Both the position numbers and the translations under genes were made by a program. A stretch of DNA of 64,000 nucleotides from Elusimicrobiota bacterium. Its GTDB lineage: Bacteria; Elusimicrobiota; Elusimicrobia; UBA1565; UBA9628. The DNA lies in contig JACRDN010000017.1 of the NCBI GenBank assembly GCA_016218575.1, positions 246,863 through 310,862 on the forward strand, given 5' to 3'. Below, piece by piece: positions 9,091 to 16,499 of this stretch. The notes under the pieces are model-generated. The model was not told the origin of the DNA and ran no database searches. It was given only the letters and a program-made list of their open reading frames with translations. Each line of letters begins with the position of its first letter. Positions within the stretch are counted from its first letter, which is position 1.

Positions 9091-9996
9091 ATGGACCTTT
9101 ACCAGCTGCGCTATTTTCTCGAGGTAGCCCGCGAGCTTAGCTTCACCAGGGCCGCGCGCAACCTCTACGTGTCTCCTCCGGCGGTCAGCAAGAGCGTGGC
9201 TTTGCTCGAGGCTTCGCTTAAGCGCAAGCTCTTCACCAGGAGCCGAAGGCGCGTGGAGCTTACCTCGGAGGGGGAGCTTCTCAAGTCCAAGGTCGAGAAG
9301 ATTTACGACATCCTGGAGGGAGTCCGCCTCGAGTTGACGGGAGAGGCAAGAGAGGGCCCCTCGCGCCTCAAGATCGGCAGCAGGGAAATGATCACGAACT
9401 ACCTGTTATCGCCCTGCCTGGCCGCTTTCCGGAAGAAATATCCCAACACCCGCTTCGGGCTTTACGAGCTCGAGCCTCGGCAGATGGCCGAGGCTCTGAG
9501 GAAAGACCTGGTTGATTTCGCCTTTTATTATCATGGAGACATCGCCGATCCCGCCCTTGAGATCCGCAAGGTGGGTGCTGTGCGCTCCCATGTCTATGCC
9601 GCCAAATCTCTCTTGCCCCAAGGACGGCCGCCCCGGAATCTGGAGGAGCTGCTAAGCCTTCCTTATATAGCCCCGCGCTATTTTCAGTCCGATCCCACCG
9701 AGCCCAGCATCGATGGATTCCCGGACCATCGCGCTCTAAGGAACATCCAGTACGAGGGCGAGTTCCTGGAGACTCACCGTCGCTACGTGATCGACGGCCT
9801 GGCCGCGGCGGTCCTTCCCGATTTCGTGATTAGGCGGGAATGGAAGGCGGGCCAGGTTCTGCGCCTGGAGGTGGGGCCGAGGCTGGGGCGGGACATCTAC
9901 TTCATCAAGAGAAAAACCCGACCCCTGCCCCGGGCCGTGGAGCACTTTCTGGGCGTCCTTAAAAAGACCCTGACACTTCTAGAGAGCCCCCGCTGA
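9091..9996 (+). CDS. LysR-family transcriptional regulator
   Basis: 301 residues, standard LysR length. Residues 1-60 form the winged helix-turn-helix (L-R-Y-F-L-E-V-A, F-T-R-A-A-R-N-L-Y, P-A-V-S-K-S-V, L-F-T-R-S-R-R-R-V), and the rest is a periplasmic-binding-protein-like effector domain. The dyad TTAAC-N5-GTTAA just upstream is a likely self- and target-operator. It probably controls the divergent haem-oxygenase-like enzyme. Its 3' end overlaps the convergent small secreted protein gene by 38 bases. Confidence 0.93.
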   Translation: MDLYQLRYFLEVARELSFTRAARNLYVSPPAVSKSVALLEASLKRKLFTRSRRRVELTSEGELLKSKVEKIYDILEGVRLELTGEAREGPSRLKIGSREMITNYLLSPCLAAFRKKYPNTRFGLYELEPRQMAEALRKDLVDFAFYYHGDIADPALEIRKVGAVRSHVYAAKSLLPQGRPPRNLEELLSLPYIAPRYFQSDPTEPSIDGFPDHRALRNIQYEGEFLETHRRYVIDGLAAAVLPDFVIRREWKAGQVLRLEVGPRLGRDIYFIKRKTRPLPRAVEHFLGVLKKTLTLLESPR

Positions 9997-10426
9997 GCTT
10001 GAGGGCGTAGGAGCCGCCGCTTTTTTCCCCCAGTTTCGCGAACACGGCGGCTTTCCCTGTGACGGGGATGGTTCCGATGTAGGAGTCGTGTCGGTAGACG
10101 TCGGCCTTTCCCGACACATCCCCCGATCCCTCGAGCGCGTCGCAGGAGGGCTCTCCGATGCCGACGTGGCATTCCACGTCTATCGTCGCGCTGACCGTCG
10201 CGATCCCCGAGAGCCCCTGTTCCCCTTTCATGGTGACCAAGGTCTCGAATCTCACCTTTCCTGAATAGAGGCCGCTGAAGAGCGTGGGATTGCTGTAGGC
10301 GGCGGAGCCGCCGCCTATAGTGTTTTCCCGGGTGATCTCCGTTTTGCCGGAGAGGGGCGCGGGCGGGGCGGCGAGGGCCAGAGCGGGGCAGAGAAAAGCT
10401 AAAGCGAGGCTTCGGGCGGTAGTCAT
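9959..10426 (-). CDS. Small secreted protein, unrecognised
   Basis: 155 residues with a clear Sec signal peptide (about residues 1-19, cleaved near A-L-A-A). The mature part is rich in Gly, Ser and Thr with alternating beta-like segments and two cysteines about ten residues apart that could form a disulphide. A good Shine-Dalgarno AAGGAG lies eight bases before the ATG, supporting a real gene. I recognise no family. The overlap of 38 bases with the end of lysR is convergent. Confidence 0.7.
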   Translation of the reverse strand: MTTARSLALAFLCPALALAAPPAPLSGKTEITRENTIGGGSAAYSNPTLFSGLYSGKVRFETLVTMKGEQGLSGIATVSATIDVECHVGIGEPSCDALEGSGDVSGKADVYRHDSYIGTIPVTGKAAVFAKLGEKSGGSYALKLSGGSLEVSGSF

Positions 10427-10482
10427 GGAATATTCTCCTTTAATGTTCGAAGTGATTTAGGGCTCGCCCTCATTATAGGAAT

Positions 10483-11088
10483 TTAATGTTTGCCCCACAG
10501 CTCGCCTAGGCGGCGGTCGCGGCCGCAGGCGCGGCGGTAGAACTTATAGCGCAAGGGATTGCGCTTGTAGTAGTCCTGGTGGCGCTTCTCGGCGGGGTAG
10601 AAGGCTGAGGCCGGGACGATTTCCACCTGGAGAGGGGTCTTCGACTTGAGGGTTCGCGCGGCCTCCTTAGCGGAGGCCTCGGCCAGGGCCTTCTGCTCCT
10701 GGCCGAGGTAGAAGATGGCGGGGCGGTACTGGAGGCCGCGGTCGCAGAACTGCCCCTGGCCGTCCGTGGGGTCGACGTTGCGCCAGTAGACTTTGAGCAG
10801 TTCCCGGTAGCGCACTTTTCCGGGGTCGAAGCGCACCTGCACGCTTTCCGCGTGGCCCGTGCCGCCGGCGGAGACTTCCTCGTACGCGGGGTTTGCCTTG
10901 CTGCCGCCGGCGTAGCCCGAGATGACCGAAATCACGCCGGGGATCTTCTCGAAGGGGGGCTCCATGCACCAGAAGCAGCCTCCGGCGAAGGCGGCCAGCT
11001 CCGTCGAGGTATCGGAGGAACTGGCGGGAATGGCCGGCCCAGGCCAGAGAAGGGTTAGGCCGAGGGTCAATCCCTTAAATAGTGGCAT
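10483..11088 (-). CDS. msrA: Peptide-methionine (S)-S-oxide reductase, exported
   Basis: 201 residues. MsrA reduces methionine S-sulfoxide in proteins. The catalytic motif G-G-C-F-W-C-M-E places the nucleophile at Cys38; the family hallmark G-Y-A-G-G follows. Residues 1-22 form a signal peptide (hydrophobic L-T-L-G-L-T-L-L-W, then I-P-A), so the enzyme should act outside the cytoplasm. ATG 11088 is chosen over upstream starts because of the signal peptide and GGAGG six bases before. The gene overlaps the preceding msrA by 22 bases and is third in an msrB-msrA-msrA operon. An extra Cys lies three residues after the nucleophile. Confidence 0.92.
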   Translation of the reverse strand: MPLFKGLTLGLTLLWPGPAIPASSSDTSTELAAFAGGCFWCMEPPFEKIPGVISVISGYAGGSKANPAYEEVSAGGTGHAESVQVRFDPGKVRYRELLKVYWRNVDPTDGQGQFCDRGLQYRPAIFYLGQEQKALAEASAKEAARTLKSKTPLQVEIVPASAFYPAEKRHQDYYKRNPLRYKFYRRACGRDRRLGELWGKH

Positions 11089-11567
11089 GTGTAGCCCTCC
11101 GGGTTCTTGAGCAGGTATTTCTGGTGATATTCCTCGGCGGGCCAGAACTCCGAGGCGGGAACGATTTGAGTGGCCGCTGGGCGGGACCACTTTCCCGACT
11201 TGTTCACTTTTTCTCTTGCCTTTTCAGCGGCTCGCTTCTGTTCCTCGGAATGGTAGAAGATCGCCGAGCGATACTGCGTGCCTACGTCGTTTCCCTGGCG
11301 GTTGGCCGTGGTGGGATCGTGCATCCGGAAGAAATAGCCCAGCAGCTCCTCATAGGAGAGTTTGGCCGGGTCGAACTGGACCTCCACGGCCTCGGCGTGG
11401 CCAGAGCTCCCGGTGCTCACCATGCCGTAAGTGGCGTTCGGGCGCCGGCCTCCGGTGTAGCCGGCTTTCGTTGAAACTACTCCGGGAATTCGGCGCAGAA
11501 GCTCCTCCATGCCCCAAAAACAGCCCCCGGCCAAGGTGGCGGTTTCGAGGCCCTGGTCGGGGCTCAT
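11067..11567 (-). CDS. msrA: Peptide-methionine (S)-S-oxide reductase, cytoplasmic
   Basis: 166 residues, a compact MsrA without a signal peptide. G-G-C-F-W-G-M-E puts the catalytic cysteine at residue 16, and [13 protein letters not shown] and the terminal Y-H-Q-K-Y-L motif fit the family. It starts by a 4-base ATGA overlap with the end of msrB and ends inside the next msrA, so the three are translationally coupled. Having a cytoplasmic and an exported MsrA in one operon suggests repair on both sides of the inner membrane. Confidence 0.93.
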   Translation of the reverse strand: MSPDQGLETATLAGGCFWGMEELLRRIPGVVSTKAGYTGGRRPNATYGMVSTGSSGHAEAVEVQFDPAKLSYEELLGYFFRMHDPTTANRQGNDVGTQYRSAIFYHSEEQKRAAEKAREKVNKSGKWSRPAATQIVPASEFWPAEEYHQKYLLKNPEGYTCHYLRD

Positions 11568-12088
11568 GGTTTTTTGAAGAAGCGCGCGAACTCCCCGTAG
11601 CCCTCGGCCTCGAGCTTGTCGGCGGAGATAAATCTAAGGGAGGCCGAGTTGATGCAGTAGCGAAGACCTGTCGGGGCCGGCCCGTCCGGAAACACATGGC
11701 CCAGGTGGGAGCCCCCGTGCTTAGAGCGGACTTCCGTGCGCTTAATGAAGAGCTTCCGTTCCGTCTTCTCCACGACGTTTTCCGGCACCAGGGGCCTGAT
11801 AAAACTCGGCCAGCCCGTGCCCGAGTCGAACTTTTCGGCCGAGGAGAAAAGGGGTTCTCCCGAGACCACGTCCACGTATATTCCGGGCTTATGGTTGTCC
11901 CAATATTCGTTCTTAAACGGGCGCTCCGTGTCCTCCTCTTGGGTCACCGAGTACTGCAGAGGAGTCAACCTCTTTTTCAGCTCTTCCTGCGGAGGCTTTG
12001 AGTAGTTTTTCATGGTTTTCTTTCGGGGCGCGGGGCCGGCTCCGACGGAGGCATACGCAAGAATCACGACGACAGCGAATGCTCTCAT
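11564..12088 (-). CDS. msrB: Peptide-methionine (R)-S-oxide reductase, probably exported
   Basis: 174 residues. MsrB reduces methionine R-sulfoxide. Family motifs are [14 protein letters not shown]-x-D-G-P and the catalytic R-Y-C-I-N with the nucleophile at Cys145. The zinc CxxC pairs of many MsrB proteins are absent. The chosen ATG gives a signal peptide ([12 protein letters not shown], cleaved near G-A-G-P-A). No Shine-Dalgarno is seen; TATAAT on the minus strand at 12100-12095 lies just seven bases upstream, suggesting a leaderless message. An alternative start at 12013 would make it cytoplasmic. Confidence 0.9.
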   Translation of the reverse strand: MRAFAVVVILAYASVGAGPAPRKKTMKNYSKPPQEELKKRLTPLQYSVTQEEDTERPFKNEYWDNHKPGIYVDVVSGEPLFSSAEKFDSGTGWPSFIRPLVPENVVEKTERKLFIKRTEVRSKHGGSHLGHVFPDGPAPTGLRYCINSASLRFISADKLEAEGYGEFARFFKKP

Positions 12089-12106
12089 AACTATATTATA
12101 TTGTTT

Positions 12107-12129
12107 AATTCGGTGACAGTTACCGAATT
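12107..12129 (+). repeat. 23-bp palindrome, copy 3
   Basis: Same sequence and orientation as copy 1 (AATTCGGT ... ACCGAATT). It lies in the divergent gap between msrB and the M24 gene and ends one base before the ATG of the latter, so its hairpin would sit directly on that translation start. Confidence 0.9.
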
Positions 12130-12130
12130 C

Positions 12131-12784
12131 ATGCGCGAGATCGAGCGGCGGAAGGCGGATTTCGATTTGAGCAGGCTTCTTAAGGCCCGCGAGAGGACTC
12201 TGCAGGCCGTGGCTGAAATCGCCGGGGCCATGAAGGCGGGGATGCCGGAGGAGGATGCCTACGGGATCGCCAAGGCCGTTCTCGCGGAGATGGGCGCCGA
12301 GAAGCATTGGCACCGCCCCTGGATCCGCTTTGGGCCCAACACCACGAAACTTTACGGGGAATTGTCGGCTCCGGGATGCCGCCTGGGGCCAGACGACATC
12401 TTCTTCGTGGACATAGGTCCGGTTTGGGGCGGCTACGAGGGGGACGCAGGGGATACCTTCACGACCGGTTCAAATGCCGAGTTTTTCCGCTGTCGCGATG
12501 GAGCGCGCAGAATTTTCGACGCCGTGAGCAAGCGCTGGCGCCAGAAGAGCCTTGCTGGCCGGGCGCTTTACGAGTTCGCCCGAAAAAAAGCCGACGAGCT
12601 TGGCTGGGCCCTTAATTTGAGGGCCAACGGCCACTGCCTCTCGGATTTTCCGCATGCCTTGTACTACAAAGGGGGCCTTGCCGAGGTCTCCTTCGCCCCA
12701 TCTCCCCATGCCTGGGTCCTGGAGATACAAATCCGCCATCCCTCCCGTGAATTCGGCGCTTTTTACGAGGATCTGCTGTTTTAA
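12131..12784 (+). CDS. M24 (creatinase/aminopeptidase P-like) protein
   Basis: 217 residues matching the pita-bread catalytic domain of M24 metallopeptidases without the N-terminal domain of PepP. Likely metal ligands are the two Asp in V-D-I-G-P ... E-G-D-A-G-D-T-F, the His of A-N-G-H-C and Glu in V-L-E-I-Q-I; the usual second C-terminal Glu is not obvious, so activity is uncertain. ATG 12131 follows the palindrome directly; an in-frame TTG at 12101 would translate the repeat as ten extra residues. There is no Shine-Dalgarno sequence for either. Downstream lie the BrnT/BrnA remnants. Confidence 0.75.
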   Translation: MREIERRKADFDLSRLLKARERTLQAVAEIAGAMKAGMPEEDAYGIAKAVLAEMGAEKHWHRPWIRFGPNTTKLYGELSAPGCRLGPDDIFFVDIGPVWGGYEGDAGDTFTTGSNAEFFRCRDGARRIFDAVSKRWRQKSLAGRALYEFARKKADELGWALNLRANGHCLSDFPHALYYKGGLAEVSFAPSPHAWVLEIQIRHPSREFGAFYEDLLF

Positions 12785-12807
12785 TCGTGGTATTGATAGA
12801 ATCGTAG

Positions 12808-12984
12808 GATGATCCGCAGCTCTTGGAAATCCCGCTCAAATCCGAGGACGAGGCTCGAGTGCTTTTTGTAGGCAGAATCGGAGGCAAACATTGGTCGGCT
12901 ATCAGCACATATCGGGGCGCACGCGTGCGCATCATTTCCGTGAGGCGATCTCGAGATCAGGAGAGGGAACTGTATGAAAGCTAA
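12808..12984 (+). pseudogene. brnT: BrnT-like toxin, 5'-truncated
   Basis: An open stretch of 58 codons after an in-frame TAG matches the C-terminal two thirds of BrnT ribonuclease toxins: D-D-P-Q-L-L-E-I-P, then E-A-R-V-L-F-V-G-R, then R-V-R-I-I-S-V-R-R-S and E-R-E-L-Y-E. The first ~30 residues of a BrnT are missing, and the sequence upstream, up to the stop of the M24 gene, does not encode them. No ATG is available; TTG at 12823 is the only early alternative. Its last 11 bases overlap the antitoxin start, as in intact BrnT/BrnA pairs. Confidence 0.75.
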
Positions 12985-13198
12985 AAAACTAGACAAGTTG
13001 TTTGACTTGGGGGGCGACGTCTCGAAGTATCTTGATCTGGTGCGCGCTAAAAGGGTCAATGAGGCGCCCAAACGCGTGAATGTGGATTTCCCGGCCTGGA
13101 TGATCCATCCCTTGGACAAGGAGGCCAGCCGATTGGGTGTTACCAGACAGTCCATCATCAAGGTATGGATTTCCGAGCGTTTGGGCAATAGGGCCTGA
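12974..13198 (+). CDS. brnA: BrnA/CopG-type ribbon-helix-helix antitoxin
   Basis: 74 residues. The core R-V-N-V-D-F-P-A-W-M followed by L-D-K-E-A-S-R-L-G-V-T-R-Q-S-I-I-K-V-W is a ribbon-helix-helix DNA-binding domain typical of antitoxins partnered with BrnT. It would bind the toxin and its own promoter. The reading frame is intact although the toxin is truncated. A GGAGAGG sequence precedes the ATG. Local base composition is less GC-rich than neighbours, in keeping with a mobile origin. Confidence 0.85.
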   Translation: MKAKKLDKLFDLGGDVSKYLDLVRAKRVNEAPKRVNVDFPAWMIHPLDKEASRLGVTRQSIIKVWISERLGNRA

Positions 13199-13210
13199 CT
13201 TGGAGACAGA

Positions 13211-13930
13211 ATGAAGATCCCTCTCGACGCGCGTTTTCTTGCAGTGTATTCGGGCGTCGTGACCGCCGTCCTGCTCGTTGTTTTGCTTGGCGCTTTTGCG
13301 CCAGCCAAAAACAGGGTTAAATTCGATGAATTGGAGGTTCAACGAATCAACATTGTCGAGCCTGACGGCACATTGCGGCTGGCTATTTCGAACAAAGCGC
13401 GGTTTCCTGGCTTCATCATGAAACGCAAGGAACGCTCTTACGACCGATCCACGGCAGGAGTTCTTTTTTTCAATGACGAGGGCACTGAAAATGGGGGCTT
13501 GATCTTTGGAGGGCGCAAGGGGAGCGACGGCAAGGTTTCAGCCGGCGGCAGCCTCACGTTCGATCAGTATGAGCAGGATCAGGTTGTCCAGATCGTGCAG
13601 AACGAAAGTGACGGACAGCGCTTGGCTGGGTTCAAAGTCAATGACGCGCCTGAAACCCCAATCGATTTTGACGCATTCGATAAACTAAACAAACTGGAGG
13701 GCGCGGAAAAGGAGGCCGAGCTCGAGCGGCTGCGAAAAAACGGCAAGCTTCTGCGCCAGCGCATATTTGTCGGCAAGCGCTCTGACCGCTCCGCCCTTAT
13801 AGTCTTGAGAGACCGTGAGGAGCGCGAGCGGATCGTCATCGAGGTCGCCCCCGACGGTTCTCCCAGCATGAGGTTTCTCAACGAGGAAGGCAAGGTCGTG
13901 AGCCGGCTGCCGCCAGCGGTGGGAAAATGA
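13211..13930 (+). CDS. Membrane-anchored protein of unknown function
   Basis: 239 residues. One N-terminal transmembrane segment (about residues 12-30) is followed by a soluble domain outside the cytoplasm, beginning V-K-F-D-E-L-E-V-Q-R-I-N-I-V-E-P-D-G. This start is familiar from conserved hypothetical proteins of scattered bacteria, but no function is known to me. GGAG five bases before the ATG supports the start. It follows the antitoxin gene by 12 bases, has similarly lower GC, and may have arrived with it. Confidence 0.72.
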   Translation: MKIPLDARFLAVYSGVVTAVLLVVLLGAFAPAKNRVKFDELEVQRINIVEPDGTLRLAISNKARFPGFIMKRKERSYDRSTAGVLFFNDEGTENGGLIFGGRKGSDGKVSAGGSLTFDQYEQDQVVQIVQNESDGQRLAGFKVNDAPETPIDFDAFDKLNKLEGAEKEAELERLRKNGKLLRQRIFVGKRSDRSALIVLRDREERERIVIEVAPDGSPSMRFLNEEGKVVSRLPPAVGK

Positions 13931-13971
13931 CGTGTACGGTCGTGCTCTGGCTGCCTGCGTGATTATATCAG

Positions 13972-13994
13972 AATTCGGTAACTGTCACCGAATT
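13972..13994 (-). repeat. 23-bp palindrome, copy 4
   Basis: Orientation as copy 2. It lies between the convergent ends of the membrane-anchored unknown (13930) and the peroxiredoxin gene (14023). GAATTC flanks both sides. No U-rich tract follows, so it is not a standard intrinsic terminator. Confidence 0.9.
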
Positions 13995-14022
13995 CCTCTC
14001 GCCGCAATCCCGTCTACGGCTA

Positions 14023-14610
14023 CTAGGCGACCGTGGAGAAATACTCCTTGGATTTTTCGGGGTCGGCCTTCATGGACTTGCGGCCTTCCTGCCAGTTGGC
14101 CGGGCAGACCTCTCCGGTTTTTTCAACGTGCTGGAAGGCCTTGAGCACGCGCAGGATCTCCTCGACGTTTCGGCCCACTCCCAGATCGTGCACCACGCTG
14201 TAGGCCACGGTTCCCTTGGGGTTGACGAGGAAAAGGCCGCGCAGGGCCATGCCCTCCGGGGTGAGGACCCCGTAGTCCGAGGCGATTTGCCGGGACAGGT
14301 CGGCCAGAAGTGGGTATTGGATCTCGCCCAAGCCGCCTTCCTTGCGCGGGGTGTTGACCCAGGCCAGGTGCGTGAACTGGCTGTCCACGGAGCAGCCCAG
14401 GACCTCGCAGTTGAGCTTGCGGAAGTCCTCGACGCGGTCGCTGAAGGCCGTGATCTCGGTGGGGCAGACGAAGGTGAAGTCCAAGGGATAGAAGAAGAGG
14501 ATGAGCCATTTTCCCTTGTAGTCCTCGAGCTTGACTTCCTTGAAGAGTTTTCCTGAAACCGCCGTGGCCTTGAAGGCCGGCGCGGGCTTGCGGACCAAAG
14601 TGTCTGACAT
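14023..14610 (-). CDS. Typical 2-Cys peroxiredoxin (AhpC/TSA)
   Basis: 195 residues. Reduces hydrogen peroxide and organic hydroperoxides with a thiol. The peroxidatic cysteine is Cys49 in F-V-C-P-T-E and the resolving cysteine is Cys169 in V-C-P-A-N-W, the arrangement of typical 2-Cys dimers. ATG 14610 has AGGAGG four bases before it and matches the family start. No reductase gene lies beside it. With the msr operon 2 kb away it forms an oxidative-damage neighbourhood. Confidence 0.95.
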   Translation of the reverse strand: MSDTLVRKPAPAFKATAVSGKLFKEVKLEDYKGKWLILFFYPLDFTFVCPTEITAFSDRVEDFRKLNCEVLGCSVDSQFTHLAWVNTPRKEGGLGEIQYPLLADLSRQIASDYGVLTPEGMALRGLFLVNPKGTVAYSVVHDLGVGRNVEEILRVLKAFQHVEKTGEVCPANWQEGRKSMKADPEKSKEYFSTVA

Positions 14611-14748
14611 GGTGCCTCCTGAAAGACGAGAATGGCCTATTTTATCAAAAATCCGCCGAGTTTTGCGGGCTAAGACTTGAGCCCCAGGGTCCACCGGGAC
14701 CTAGGCCCATGCCGCGCGCACCGTTATCGGCTAGAATGGCGGCCGAGC

Positions 14749-14838
14749 ATGAACGCAATGCCCAAGCCCGGCGCGCTTCTGGCGGGGATTCTTGCTTTAA
14801 GCTCCGCCCCGGCCGCGGTGACGGGCGGATCGCCTTGA
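14749..14838 (+). other. 29-codon ORF resembling an isolated signal peptide
   Basis: M-N-A-M-P-K-P then a hydrophobic A-L-L-A-G-I-L-A-L and S-S-A-P-A-A resembles a Sec signal peptide, but a stop follows eight residues later. It may be the stump of a decayed exported-protein gene or chance in GC-rich DNA. There is no convincing Shine-Dalgarno sequence. A CCTAGG-containing half-site group lies at 14696-14711. Confidence 0.25.
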
Positions 14839-14848
14839 AGCTTCCGCT

Positions 14849-15619
14849 TTAAAGCGCAAGCTCCACGTCGAAGCCGAGCTCGATTTCCTGGCTTCCCCCC
14901 GAGACCTTGACTTCCCGGAAGTTGGCCTGGATGGTGGAGCGGCCGAGGGCCTGCATCTTGCGCACCGAGATGTCGCTAAAGCGCGCCTTGGTGCCGCGAA
15001 GGCTCTCCTGCAGTTGGGACTTCATGCCTTCCAAGGCCGTCTGCAGGGCCTTGGCTGAGGCTTGCAGGGCGGTTTTCTGTCCTTCCTCGGTCAGGCGCAG
15101 CTCCACGTCCTTGGTGTTCATGTAGTCATCCCAAGTTCCCTTGACGAACTCGGCCTCGGCGCGGTATTCCGCCTGATATTGGACATGAACGCCGTTGATC
15201 ATGTCATCGACGGATTTTTCGACGCGGATGAAAGTCTTTCCATTCTCTCTGATGAGGTCGAGGTCGGAAATGCCCTTGATGTCGATTCCCACGACCTGGG
15301 TGTTCACCTCTCGCGTCGTCTTGTCGAGAGCGCTCAGAATGCCCTCGCCCTTTACGGTGTTGATGGATTCCACGCGGTTCCGGATCTGGCGGTAGCCCGG
15401 AGGCAAAGTGCGATAGCTCGACGCGTAAGCGCTTTCCGTCTTTATTTGAACGACGTTCAAGGTGACCAAGTAGTGGCTGGCCATGGCCAGCCTGGGCGCC
15501 TCGATGCCGAGATTCTTGAGCTCGATGCCCTGGTCGAAGGACGCCGAGGTGATTTGGGCCTGGAGCGAGGGCGCCAAGGCCATGCAGCACAGCGCGATCC
15601 TGAAGAAATTCCGTTTCAT
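14849..15619 (-). CDS. Secreted protein, unrecognised
   Basis: 256 residues with a signal peptide cleaved near L-Q-A after residue 21. The mature protein is mixed alpha/beta, with a predicted long helix around residues 185-215 (A-L-Q-A-S-A-K-A-L-Q region) and a beta-rich end. It loosely recalls periplasmic SIMPL-type proteins but I cannot assign it. AGGAGG six bases before the ATG makes the start secure. The upstream region carries a GGTCT-TTA-GACC dyad and other half-sites seen before further exported-protein genes. Confidence 0.7.
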   Translation of the reverse strand: MKRNFFRIALCCMALAPSLQAQITSASFDQGIELKNLGIEAPRLAMASHYLVTLNVVQIKTESAYASSYRTLPPGYRQIRNRVESINTVKGEGILSALDKTTREVNTQVVGIDIKGISDLDLIRENGKTFIRVEKSVDDMINGVHVQYQAEYRAEAEFVKGTWDDYMNTKDVELRLTEEGQKTALQASAKALQTALEGMKSQLQESLRGTKARFSDISVRKMQALGRSTIQANFREVKVSGGSQEIELGFDVELAL

Positions 15620-15682
15620 TGAAGCCTCCTGAAGTAGATGACGATGGACCCCTTAATATGAATTTTCCTGGAATAGCTTCTG

Positions 15683-15757
15683 GGTCTTTAGACCTAATAC
15701 GATGGCCGCAAAAGGCCTAGGTCGGGAGGGGGCTCAGTGGTTCGGGCTTAGGCCTGG
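15683..15757. promoter_or_regulatory. GGNCC half-site cluster upstream of secreted-protein gene
   Basis: GGTCTTTAGACC at 15683-15694, GGCCTAGGTC at 15714-15723 and TTAGGCCTGG at 15749-15758 form a group of related dyads 65-140 bases upstream of the minus-strand secreted-protein gene. Similar clusters occur elsewhere in the window. Function is inferred only from recurrence. Confidence 0.3.
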
Positions 15758-15760
15758 GGC

Positions 15761-15802
15761 AGTTATCCACAAAAATTTCCCGGAAAGTTTTTGTGGATAA
15801 CT
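15761..15802. repeat. 42-bp palindrome with inverted DnaA boxes, copy 1
   Basis: TTATCCACA at 15763-15771 and TGTGGATAA at 15792-15800 are perfect inverted DnaA-box sequences at the ends of a near-perfect palindrome with one single-base offset near the centre. The element contains the stop codon and last dozen codons of the MurU-like gene, suggesting insertion or recruitment at a gene end. A second, perfect copy is at 29554-29595. Confidence 0.88.
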
Positions 15803-16494
15803 TCTAGCTTCTCGGGCGAGCCGACGTCGGCCCAATAGTAGGCGTCGGCCCGGAAGCCCCGGATCTTTTGGCCGCCTGCGGCCAGGCGCAGGTAGGCCTT
15901 GATGATGGAAAACGCCCCGCTCTCGGACAGGAGGGGAAAAATCTCCGGTGAAAGGGCGTGTATGCCGTCGAATCCAAGTCTTTGGGCCCCCGGCAAGGGA
16001 GTGCCCGCCCAATTGATGGAGCCGTTAGCAGACTCCCGGCCGCGGAGCCGTCCCTTGGCGTCGAAGAGAAGATGGCTGCTCGTTTGGCGCTCTCTCACCG
16101 AAAGCGTGGCCAGGGCCCGGTTTTTCTCGTGGGCGTTAAGAAGCTCTCCGAAGTCCACCGTGCTATAGACATCCACGTTGTGCAGCAGGAACGGCCGTCC
16201 GTCATCGAAGAACCACGAGGCTTTTTTAAGCCCTCCCCCGGTGTCCAGAAGTTTATCCTCGAGGGAGAGCTCGATGCGCAGGCCAAAAAAATCCTTGGAC
16301 TTCAAGAATGCCGCGATTTGGGGAGAGAGATGATGGACGTTGACGATGATCTCGCGGACCCCGGCCCCGGCCAGGCGCTGGATCACCCGCTCGAGCATGG
16401 GAACTCCTGCCACCGGGACCAGGGCCTTGGGTGTCGAATCGGTGAGCGGCCTCATTCGGCTGCCCACTCCCGCGGCCAAGATCATCGCCTTCAA
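15763..16494 (-). CDS. murU: MurU-like sugar-1-phosphate nucleotidyltransferase
   Basis: 243 residues. N-terminal M-I-L-A-A-G-V-G-S-R-M-R-P-L-T and P-K-A-L-V-P-V are the nucleotide-binding signature of NTP transferases, and H-N-V-D-V is the metal-binding segment. Its place directly after an AmgK-like kinase (5 bases apart) points to MurU, which makes UDP-MurNAc from MurNAc-1-phosphate in peptidoglycan recycling. Another sugar is possible. The last residues, about H-K-N-F-P-G-N-F-C-G, and the stop codon are encoded by the DnaA-box palindrome, so the C-terminus may be altered from its ancestor. Confidence 0.8.
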   Translation of the reverse strand: MKAMILAAGVGSRMRPLTDSTPKALVPVAGVPMLERVIQRLAGAGVREIIVNVHHLSPQIAAFLKSKDFFGLRIELSLEDKLLDTGGGLKKASWFFDDGRPFLLHNVDVYSTVDFGELLNAHEKNRALATLSVRERQTSSHLLFDAKGRLRGRESANGSINWAGTPLPGAQRLGFDGIHALSPEIFPLLSESGAFSIIKAYLRLAAGGQKIRGFRADAYYWADVGSPEKLEVIHKNFPGNFCG

Positions 16495-16499
16495 GGCCT

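Noticed and set aside
13972..13994. Palindrome copy as an intrinsic terminator
   Set aside because: Although between convergent genes, it lacks a GC-rich stem and T-run and is identical to copies located in promoter regions.
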